DNA of 64,000 nt from Anaspis maculata (Eukaryota; Arthropoda; Insecta; Coleoptera; Scraptiidae). The DNA lies in assembly GCA_949128115.1 (NCBI GenBank), contig OX421964.1:19306892-19370891 (forward strand), given 5' to 3'. Below are positions 44,646-55,300 of this stretch, one piece after another. The position numbers were made by a program, and so were the translations under genes. The notes beneath the pieces are model-generated. The model did no database searches. It was not told where the DNA came from and worked only from the letters and a program-made list of their open reading frames with translations. Positions within the stretch are counted from its first letter, which is position 1. Every line of letters begins with the position of its first letter.

Positions 44646-44822
44646 TCATGACTGATTCAGTCCCTTGGGCAGCTGAAAATAGTCGAAGCCTACGCTACGC
44701 TACGAAAATCACAACAATCAGTTAAAAAGAGTAACAGAAAAACCGTGATTGTTCTGGTTTTTGTATCTCAGGTTGCGATCATTTTCAACTGCCCAAGGCC
44801 CAAGGGACTGATTCAGCCATGA
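44646..44822. mobile_element. 177-bp inverted-repeat (MITE-like) element
   Basis: TCATGACTGATTCAGTCCCT and its complement (AGGGACTGATTCAGCCATGA) bound a short hairpin, with inner matches at TTGGGCAG/CTGCCCAA. It sits inside the loop of the 43864..47337 foldback. Confidence 0.55.
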
Positions 44823-44984
44823 AAACCTCATGTTGTAATCAGGATCCTTGGACGATATAGAAAATTTGATTCTTGACATTCATACAAGCAAGAAAAATCT
44901 TGAAGTGTTCGGAATGAATGATCTGTTAGAAAGCAAGTTGATTTTCGAACATCTTTGTTTAAACGGAATTTTGGGTACCATTCA

Positions 44985-45376
44985 AAGGACCCCGCACAAA
45001 AAGTAGGCAAAAGTGGTCTCGGTGAATTTGGCTGAAAATCGGCACACTTGTACATCTTCACGTCCTAATCGAATACTTAAAATTACAGTTACTTTCTATG
45101 TACAGTTTCCCAGCTATACAGGGATTTGTACAGGATGTGCGGAAAATTTGAACCCCTCTGGGGGCTCAATTTTTGTGATAATTTGAATGTTGAAAAACTT
45201 ATCCAAGACAGTTTTTCAAATAGAAATCAAATCTCTTCTCTGGAATTTTCTTTATCTCACGGTATACAGGGTGTGCTTTTTTTCAGTTTTTAACAACGAT
45301 TTTTTTATCGACAGTTGATTGGATATCTTTTTAGCGCATTTTCCTTAGAAAGGGCACTCATATATGATGACCAGTT

Positions 45377-45411
<35 letters not shown>

Positions 45412-46521
45412 GTGTCTGTCCGAGTGTCAATTTTAATTGAGTATGTATCGAGTTTTTTCCTTTTTCTGATTAACAAAGTACATTTAATTGGTTTTCCTTA
45501 TTTAGCTACAACCTGTCAAAAAATTGGTGAAACTATATAATCGCAAGAATTTTGTGTTCAGCAAAGATATTTTGTTGTAAGGTGTTAATGAAACATACAT
45601 TAAACAAAAAAAAAGTTGAGTAGTTTGATTTTTGTCCTGAAATGTGTACGTATATTTGTTTCATAGGCAAGGCCAAGATGGCAACACAATCATGAAGTCA
45701 AGTCTCAAAATAAGAATGTTTATACGACAAGAGTAACTTCCAAGTTAATCGTTCCACTGATACATAAGAGATTTCAACATGATGGCCAATATGGCGCCGC
45801 AACTATACCATCCAGCCATTGGCCATCATTGAAGACATAAGCTCTATTCGTCGGGAAAGTTACAGATATCTACGTTCATTCCCTGGAGAAGAGTTCACCT
45901 TATTATTGTAAATAACAACTTTGGTTTTCGATGATAATAATAATGATGATTATGTATGGATTTGTTCAAACCCGCCCTTGGCCACCCTTAAATACATACC
46001 TAAGCTATCCACTGGGAGTCGTTTCAGGCCTCTAATTTTATTCCCCGAAGAGAAGTGCAATTTTTTAGTTAATATACGGAAAGACAGACAGACAAACAAA
46101 CAGACACACAGACAGACAGACAGGCAAACTGGCTATATAAGTGCCGTTTCCAAGGAAAATGCACTAAAAAGATATCCAATCTACTGTCGATAAAAAAGCT
46201 TTGTTGAAAATTGAAAAAAGCACACCCTGTATACCGTGAAATATATAGAGAATTCCAGAGGCGAGATTTGAATTCTATGTAAAAAACTGTCTTGGATAAG
46301 TTTTTCAACCTTCAAATTATCACAAAAATGAGGCCCCCAAAGAAGTTCAAATTTTCCGCACATCCTGTACAAATCTCTGTATAGCTGGAGAACTGTACAT
46401 AGAAAGTGACTGATATTTTGAGTATTCGATCAGAAAGTGAAGATGTACAAGTGTGCCAATTTTCAGCCAAATTCACCGAGACCACTTTTGCCTACTTTTT
46501 GTGCGGGGTCCTTTGGGTCAT
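44985..46521. mobile_element. Innermost foldback with (TCTG)n arms
   Basis: AAAGGACCCCGCACAAAAAG and complement bound arms of about 470 bases. The arms contain TACAGGGTGTGC at 45262 with its complement near 46222, and a TCTG/CAGA microsatellite in each (45377..45420 and 46083..46130). The loop around 45660..45800 resembles the loop of the 55236..56636 foldback (CAAGATGGC, AATCATGAA, ATACGA blocks). The two are therefore related elements at different loci. Confidence 0.65.
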
Positions 46522-47968
46522 TTCTTATGCAACTCTGTTTTTGAATGTTTGCCTGAAGTCGATTCCGACTCTTTAGGTTTTTATATTTAAAGTTTCAACT
46601 ACAACATGAGTCTGATATTGTGGAAATCGGTTGACCAGATAGAGTTATCATTGAAACACTTGTTATTGTTGATTGTCATTTTTCGATCACCCTGTAAATA
46701 AAAGAAGAATATTCAAAAACTGCGTAGAGAGATGAGATCTATTTTCATGACATTAGTGTTGAAATACAAAAATATTGTATTTACTCAAATAGGAACATAA
46801 TAATTATGTTGAATTATTGGAAATTTTTTACGTTGAATTCAACACCCTGTAGAAATATTATTCGAACACCGAGGTGAACACCTTGTATTTTGCAACAAAA
46901 CAGACTTGTAACGAGCAGTTCGAAGAGAATTCAAAAGCTACCTATGCAGCAAACCAGGATTTCCTGAATTTAAAAAGGCGCAAAATTTTGTAGGGTGACA
47001 CTATGATTTTTTCGAAGTTGAATAATTATTTTTTAATCTACGTAGTATGTTTTTCGGTTAAATATTTGATGATTTTATACTTTTTACAGTTTTACTGAAC
47101 TAATAGAAGTTGATGTTGCTTACTAAAACTCATAAACTGTGATCCAATAATAAAAAAAGTTGAAGTATTTCACTTCTGACGTAAACTAAATCTAAGATTT
47201 GATATTATTTGAGTTAAGGATCTGGTAGGATTTTGTTTTAACTTGATTTCAGTTCCCCTAATGTTCGGCTACAAAGATCCGAAGCCCGTTTTTGGTGTCA
47301 TTTTCATGAAACTTATTCAAGGTTCAGGCGCACTGTGCGTAATTGCCTTACGTCAACAATATTTCAACACGTTCCATCCCTTATATACTTCTCAGACACC
47401 AAATTTCATCAACATCCATTGGAGTTTTCCAAAGATGTGAAAAAACCTTACCTTTTTATTCAAATACATAATATGTTGCGGTACACCTGACTGACCTCGT
47501 GACTGACGTTCCGCAGCCAAAAGTCTTTTTTTCACGTAATAAATATTATTCGTCCACTATTAGACGCCTGTCCACAGGGCTGTATGTATGTAGCAATCGA
47601 TCCAAAAGCACGAGAAATAAACGATGGACAAGCTCATTTTTACCTGCTTTTGCAGAACATTTATTCATTTTCCAGGTTGCATGCCTGATTTTGATCACAA
47701 CAGCACGTGTCTCAAGTCCCTGGTGGGTACTTCAAAAAAGTGTTTCAAATAAAAATCAGCTCTAAAGGACATTTCATATTTCAGCCATGATTTTTTTTTA
47801 AATTTGCGGCGAATTTTGTATTGTAAATTTCTCGATGAATTAATTTTCATTTTATCTTCGGAAATATTTGACAGACTTTGATGCTATTCAGTAGGAGGTA
47901 GGAATCAGAGTCTTGTAAAAAAAATCCGGTCTAAAAATTGTTAATGTCAGTTGATCACAGCTGCCACA

Positions 47969-48611
47969 ATAGGGTGATTGCATGTAGAGGGCGTTTCGAC
48001 CTGGGGACTCCCACTCGGACTTTCAGTTTGTCTACAATGGTAATGGAAAACGTCAAATCGTCTGTCAGTCACGCCTTTTTTGACAGGTAGCATCTGACAT
48101 TTTGTTAGCCCAACATTATCTACGCCGACTTCGCTAACAATAATTTCATTATCCATCCATCATTCATCACCACGTTGTCTGTTAACCACTTAAAATGCCT
48201 GCCATTTATTTTGTGCCCCAGTGCGTCTGTCACGAGTCGTGCGTCATACCAACCGAACCAAAGCAGAATCTCCCAGCTACTGTCACGTTCCTGACGGTCA
48301 AAAGGTGAACCAAATTCCATGCAACGCCTTATTGGGAAAATCAATTTCGAAGATAATTGTTTAATTCATTTGATAATTCAATAAATAAAATAATAACCTT
48401 TACGGACTTTGCAGAAAAAATGTTACGATGAGAAGTGCCGCGACAGACATGACGCCATTTTTTTTTTTTAGATAAAGCTAAGTATCTGTTGAGTTATTTA
48501 TTGTGAATATTAACAATTAGTTCGATTTTGTAATTGTATATGGAACTTGACTTCTGACGCTAGATTGTAGCGCATACTTCTTTTATAATGTTAAGCCAAG
48601 TAGTGAATAAA
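47969..48611. other. Upstream region of gene C
   Basis: No coding region. The last 75 bases before the ATG share the GAACTTGACTTCTGACGCTAG block with genes B and D, suggesting a common proximal promoter or leader. A TGTATATGG at about 48535 could serve as a weak TATA element. Confidence 0.4.
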
Positions 48612-51143
48612 ATGTCGACGCTTACACTAGTGCTCCTGCTTAATTTCCTCCATTGGGGTACGCCAGCACATGATAACAATGTCTGCAAAAATTTCGAAGA
48701 CTACGCCACATTGTCGACCAATCCAAATTGTTTTTACAACCCTGATATCACGCTTGACACCGTAAGTGGAATCATATATTTCAATTGAACCAAAATACGA
48801 ATGAAAATTCTACTTTCCCCAATGAATACAAGGTGTCTCAAAAACATCGTATCCGAGCTGTAGTTAGTAGCGTAGGGAGTTCCGACGAACCGTGAGAAAC
48901 TTTTATTTTCGAAGTGAACTATAAAAATTTTTCAAAATTTGAATTTTTTGGGCTTTGAAAATTTCAATAGGCTCAAACCAAAGTAACTCCTTGCAGATTT
49001 TTAGAGAGACCTGAATTCCAAATTTATGTCGAGGAATTAGCCCTCTGGAATTGATCCCACAACGCCTTATTTCACCAATTTAACTCCATCCTTGAACCGA
49101 CGTGAAGCAGATATCGTGGTTTTGTTACAAAGCATGTTTTTGGACCATATACTTTTGAATGAACGATCCATCTTTCAGCCGGAGCTGATAAAAAAATACA
49201 CGGGACGTCAAGAGACTTACGATGTCACCACTGAGGATGGATACATTTTGCAAGTGTTCCGAATGCCGAGAAAGGATCCAAAAGGTGTAATTTTGTTGCA
49301 ACACCCTATGTTCGTGAGCTCCAAATGCTATGTTGTGCAAGGGAATCAATCAACAGGTAGGTACTCAAGCCTTCTGTTTATTAACTATGATATATTGTTC
49401 CTAAAATCACCCTAGTTGTGTGGTGTGTCCTCCAGGGTATGAGTCAGTTGAATGTTTTAGCCTACCTTTTATGGCAAGAAGGATACGATGTGTGGATGGG
49501 CAATCAACGTGGAACCAAATACGGTTTGAAACATACCGATCTGACAGCAAACGATCTCAAGTTCTGGGATTTCAGGTTGGTACCTCTGATGAGATACCTC
49601 AGATCAGACCGAGGGTCAGACTTTTTTTTATTAAGGTTGAGGAAAAATAAGTTCAAGCTCACTTGCTCCACTGTTTCTTCTAGTTTTGACGAAACTGGTT
49701 ACTACGACATAGCGGCTTTCGTCAACCTAGTCTGGGCCAAAACCAATTCCAAAATGATTTACATCGGACATTCCATGGGCACTACGAACGGGTTGATCTA
49801 CGCCTCGCGTCGTCCCGACGAAGCAAAACGTTCAATCGAACGCTTTATTTTTGTCTCCGTGTCAGCTTACTACAAATACGGAGATGCTCCCATTATAGCA
49901 TTGGGCAGATTTGTATCATTCCTAGAAGTGGGTAAAGTTACCTAATTTTTCCTGTCTCTGCAAATTTCGAAAGTGAATAATTATAATGGTGACATTTTCA
50001 GCAACTTGCCCCAGTATTCGGAATAGGAAAGGCATTTCCAGACAACCTTCCACTTTGGTCTCGGATCTCCAAACAAGCTATTAAAATGAACCCGTTTATG
50101 GTGGCACTAACAAATACATTGTTGGTTACTCTTTTTGGAGGTGACGAGTCTGAAATTGACCCCGTAAGTTTCTCTGATCATCTGTACAACAAGGTGTCTG
50201 CAAAATGAAATTGGCGCTATCTGAGCAAAATACGAGATCTTTTTGGGGCTAGAAGAGTCAATTTTTTTCATGTATCAAAGGTCAAGAGATCCTTTCAGTT
50301 TTACTTTGGTTGCGCGCGCATTCTGTGGTCATTGATCCTGAATGGTATTTTTAGCAAGGCGCAAACAGGTGTCAATTTTTTTTCCCAGTCAGTCAGCTTC
50401 ATTTTAGATGGCTTATTCACCCCTGAATTTAACAGGGTTGAAGTTGGGATACCCTTCATATAACCCTTTTCTTGCCATTCCGTGGACACCCACGTGTATC
50501 TCTCTGCTAAATTTGTTTTGTGTGAGACTTTGAGCACTTGCCTGAACAATAGCACGTGCCGAGGTACCTTCGAGTTTTCTTTTTCTTTGCAGACTTTGTT
50601 AGGGCCGGATGCAGGGTTGGCGCTTGATAATGTCTCCTGGAAACTGACGCTTCATTATTTGCAACTGTTTCGTGTCAGAAATCGATTTCAGATGTTCGAT
50701 TACGGCCTTGTGGAAAACCAGAGAAGATACGGAAGCAGGATACCGCCGGAAAATCCGATCGAGAACATTAAAGTGCCGATCCATTTGGTTACCAGTGCGA
50801 ACGACAGGCTTACCACGGTGAAGGTAGGAGAGGAAAGCTTGATAGCTGTTTTTGCCAACGCTTAATTTAGGCTCGAATTTAGCACCAACTACAAGTTGCT
50901 ACGTTGCTTTTTCCTATTCTTGTCCCGTTTATGATATACCAAACCCATTCTTATGGTTCTCTTCATTCTTGCCGTTTCTAGGATGCAGAGCTGCTGTACA
51001 GCAAGTTGCCAGAGAAAGCCAAGTCGGAAAACGGTTTTGGACTGAGGTTACCCGAGTTGAGTCATAATGGAATACAGACTGCAAGACACAGAGTGGACAT
51101 ATTTGTTATCAATTTGATCAATTTCTTGACTGAAATACGATGA
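48612..51143 (+). CDS. Acid lipase C (lipase 3-like), seven exons, 413 aa
   Basis: Exons: 48612..48761, 49179..49356, 49461..49575, 49684..49927, 50002..50163, 50593..50823, 50982..51143 (TGA). The most compact member: only 2.5 kb, with introns of 74 to 429 bases. An in-frame ATG eight codons upstream (48588) is possible, but the chosen start matches B and D. Exon 1 encodes a signal peptide then NNVCKNFEDY; exon 4 has GHSMGTT (Ser178); exon 6 has FQMFDYGLVEN and Asp354; exon 7 has LSHNGI with His388. The exon 4 donor is GTGGGT rather than GTAAGT, and may splice less efficiently. Compared with B, exon 4 has several non-conservative changes (I-A-A-F-V for T-P-A-I-V). Same predicted secreted or lysosomal lipid esterase role as its neighbours. 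Confidence 0.9.
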
Positions 51144-52301
51144 ACCAAAAAATTTACTCGAGGTTGTTAAAATCTGTTGTTGAGATCTTAAAAATATTCT
51201 ATGTAATTTTTAGTTTATGTTAATTATAATCGAGATTATAATAATACTATTAGGTATATCAAAGTAGAGAAAACTATTATTATATATGAGAAAACTCCAA
51301 GCCGTTACGAAGTTGAAGTGAATTTTGTGTCATAATGACGTCACATTGCACTGCTTGAAGGAGGAGCAAAACGCATTTTCCGTACAACAAGAGGGGTCAA
51401 GGGGATTACTACTTCAAACCCAGACGAAAAGTGGTAATACGAGAAACTCACAATTTCGCGGTTCAAATCCAAGGCAAAGCTAGGTAGGTACCCAAAAATA
51501 ATTTGGAAATAGTGAAATTTCAAAAGATAAGAAATATTAGTACAACATCATGAGCCTCGAATCAATTCATACTGCTGTCTGTGCTGTCAGGATACCTAGG
51601 TCACCTGTTTCAATAAGCGAACAACTTCGGTTACGGGATACCTACTTTTGCAACTTTATTGATTGGGGGAGGGTTGACTTATTCATCCGACATCCGATGT
51701 ATAACTACGGAACTTGTGAGAAATTTTTTCTTTAGTTAACAGGTCAGATGTCACGTAACATTCAGCATTTTTTCGTATATTCGTATAAAAATCGCGCACT
51801 GTGTGTTATAAAAAAAAAGATCGCAAAATATGCAGGTGGGTTCCTATTCATTTGTTGTTGATTGTGAAAAGATAATTTAGTTTCACTCTATAGATAAACG
51901 CTAATATTTGTATTATCGACCTTGACACCCATGAAAATATCTTCGGCATCTACCTGAATAAAAAGAGTTCTGAAGACGTAACTCGCTTTCATTTTAAGAC
52001 AGTTTCAGTATTTTCATATAAGCAGTCGGACGAACCGGTATATTGTAAATTAAGCATACGTACCCATCATTTCAAGTTCTGCTAATTTTCTTATTTCAAA
52101 TCTTTTATTTTAAAACAGACAAGACTTAGGTAATACATAAACATAAGAGCTACCTTTTTGTCCTAAATAAGGAAAAAGCCTCGGAAAAAGCCTATAGGAT
52201 ATTTTCGATAATTTATTAGGCTAATAATTTATTCGGATTTTGCAACAAAAACTTGATTTCCAACGCTTGATTCAAGCGAACGCAATGCAGTAGTAAATGA
52301 A
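51144..52301. other. Intergenic region C to D
   Basis: No coding sequence or long repeat recognised. The last 55 bases before gene D retain a shortened version of the shared B/C leader block (AACTTGATTTCCAACGCTTG). Confidence 0.4.
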
Positions 52302-55300
52302 ATGTTGACGATAACACTGCTCCTACTGAATTTTCTCCATTGGGGTGCACCGGCGTTTGATAACAATGTCTGCAAAAGTTTTGAAGACTACGTCACATTG
52401 CCCACCAATCCGAATTGCTATTACAATCCTGACTTCACGCTGGACACCGTAAGTAAAAAAAATCAATAAATGAATTTTAAATTATTATGCTGCTATGTAA
52501 GGTCTCCCAAAACTGCTCAAAGTACCGCAGCAGATTGAGTACATTCCATTGAAACGTCTATGACTTTTGCTACAGAAAAATGTGGAAGTATTGCTGTATT
52601 TTAGTTTGTTTAACAAATGTGAGGGCGTGAAAGCTGATCCTTTGGCCTATTTTTTTCATTATTTTGAAATGATTCAGTCTTATTTAGGTAAATTAATAGT
52701 AGAGACGAAACAACACAAAAAATTATGGGAAGCTCATACTTCAAATCTACTGTCGTGAAAAGTGAAAGAATCCTATATTCATATTCATTTCCATTCGTTA
52801 CATTAATTCAAATTCTATAAATCGGAGGTGATGGAATTGATTTTTCTAAATGGCAGAATGGCACGCATATCATTTGGTTTCCGAAACAAAAACCTTGTTA
52901 TACTGGTGTCCAGAAAATGGCAGAAAAACTCTCCAGTACGTTGTAATGCACCCTTCAGGGAATCCCGAAAAAATGATCAAAACATTTTTTCGACTTTCAT
53001 TTTTGGGGTTATCAAGGGTCAAGCGACGGCCCTTTGAACCCTTTTAGTTCTGTTAATTCAAAAGATCTCAGTTCATCGTTGACGGCATAATTATAAGAAA
53101 GAAATTTTCACCACTGGATGTGTATCGATTTTTTTTTATTCACAGGGTGAGTCAGAAACTAAGAAAATTATTAGTCAAAAGGACCAGTTTTTTTACCCTT
53201 GAGGGCTTCAAAAATGGAAGTCGAAGATTTTTTAATCATTTTTTTGGAATTCCTCAAAGGGTCTTCCACAACGTGCTGCAAAGTTTCTCCGCCATTTTCG
53301 GGACATCCTGTATACTTAATAAAAATAAAAGATCCAAAGTGCGATAGCTCTTCCAGCTCCTCAATTTTGAAGACGAACAGCAGAATTTTTTCAACATATC
53401 TTGAGCAGCTTACTTGTTTCTTGGTTATGTTCCTAGATATTATTGCTCTTTCACTTTTAGTATGGTGGTGCTTCTGGGGAGCCTTGTACTATGTTAGTAT
53501 ATTGGGAGCAAAGCAAACATTTTTTGGGCGTTAAAACGTGTTCTTGCGTGGGGCTTCTGGCAGTAAACATTCAATTCGGTACCTACTTCATTTGACTCTA
53601 ACTGAGAAAATGCCTCTGTTTCAGCCTGAGCTGATAAAAAAGTATATAGGGCGTCAAGAGACGTACGATGTGATCACAGAGGATGGATACATTTTGCAAG
53701 TGTTCCGAATGCCGAGAAAAAATCCGAAAGGTGTAATTTTGTTGCAACATCCTATGGGTATGAGCTCCAAAATCTATGTTGTGCAAGGAAATCAATCAAC
53801 AGGTAAGGAGACATAATAGCCATAATCCATCTTCTTGTAATTGCAACGATCTAACTCAATTACCTCATTACTATGCTAAGTACCTGGTATTGTCGCGAGT
53901 ATCGTTTACATTTTTATTAATTTTCTCATTCATTAATGCTTTAGTTTTTGTTTTCATTACTCCATTAGGTATAATATGAACTACCTAAGCTGATTTATGA
54001 TATGTTCCTACCTGATATGTAGGAATGAATAAATAAGCTTTATTGTTCCTCCGGACTTTTCGGCCATGAACAAGTAAATTAAAAAGAGAAAATATAATTA
54101 CAAAAATTATGAAATTTTCTGAAATAAAAATATAAATTAAGTACAGACCATATGTAACAACAAAACCCAACGCACAACGCCAAAAAAAGAAATATCATCT
54201 CAACCATCTATCAAAGGCCGTATTCTTGCCACATGGCCTAATAAAGGGTATATAGCCCCAAACGTACAAACTTGTGGAGGAAAAGGTCGAGTAAACGTCT
54301 ATCAAGTTTTTTTTTATTTTTGTCTGCATTCACTATTCACCATAGATAAGAGATTCAAATAACACATGTGGAAGGGTCTCATCTTTTCCCAGGAAGCAGT
54401 AAGAACATTTCTCGCGAATTTTCAACTTGTGTACAGCTCGGCTGACAAAGAAAGTGAAGCATTCACTATTCGCGATACGGAGTTGTAAAGCTAGTAATTA
54501 TTATTATTATTATTAAACTTTATTGTTCTCAAGAAATACATTCTTCTAACAAAGAGTTGACCCATACAATGAAATTTACACCAATTTTAACAAAGATAAC
54601 TCAATTTTAAAATAGATATATTTACAAAAGACTGTTACCTGTCTGTTACATGTGGTAAAAAAAAAGACAAGGTTTGAGAAAGAAAAAAGAAAAAGAAAGG
54701 AAAATATACTTGGCATTTACGTCTGCTTGCCTACAAAAAATTAATTAGGACCAGAGAAGGCATAGGATAAAAGTCACTCGTTCAGCGCAAAAGTTCTTAG
54801 CTTAATGGCACCAACTAGGAAGTAATAAACTAATTTAATTTTTTGAATGGAGTTAGAGTTCAAAGTATCAATTATGTCATCCAGCGTCTTTTCATTGGAC
54901 AAAAATGTTTGACGAACACTTTCATAAAAAGGACATTGGAAAAAGATATGTAGGAGAGTTTCTTTTTGATATTTGTTACATATTGTATACAATTCTTCGC
55001 CGTTAATGAAATGAGAAGACCCTCGGTATGTGAAGTAGGTGTGTGAGGCACCAGACAAACGAATTTGAGCAATGGTTCTTGTGATTTGCATAGATAATTT
55101 GTTTACTAGATATTTGGCTGGTGTTCTGTTAATTGTCAGGTGTTTGTAAAGCTAGTACTCTCAGATGGTGAGAAAAATCGTAGAGTTTACTTGTAGAGCT
55201 TGGACGTCTCTAAAATTTGAATTCAGGGAAGTGGACTACGAAGGCGCAGAGCGAACATGGAAGATATTCATTTGTAATTGCGACTTTTTTCTGTCAATTG

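Larger units (their letters stand above)
43864..47337. mobile_element. Foldback element with CGTA target duplication
   Basis: Termini CACAGTGCGCCTGAACC and complement; CGTA flanks both ends (43860-43863 and 47338-47341). The arms of about 400 bases (43864..44258 and 46940..47337) are very similar, containing the CCTAATGTTCGGC region and GACACTATGATTTTTTCG (right arm) with its complement (left arm). The large loop has been invaded by a SINE-like tRNA relic, a small MITE and another foldback. Confidence 0.75.
43462..47968. mobile_element. Outermost foldback of a nested palindrome stack (intergenic B-C)
   Basis: TGTGGCAGCTGTGATCAACT at the left is matched by its near-complement near 47949..47968. 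The arms (about 43462..43860 and 47338..47968) are diverged but alignable: a CTTTCAAATATTTC-like block and ACAATACAAAATTCG occur in both. The loop is filled by a younger foldback at 43864..47337. No protein is encoded. Confidence 0.6.

Noticed and set aside
45377..46130. TCTG microsatellites as independent loci
   Set aside because: They occupy mirrored positions in the two arms of one palindrome, so they are parts of a foldback, not separate expansions.
49420..49650. Alternative reading frame through lipase C exon 3 starting upstream at the GGGTATGAG sequence
   Set aside because: The frame leading to AYLLWQEGYDVW with acceptor TTTTAG keeps phase with exon 2 and matches the other paralogues; the alternative frame loses the conserved block.
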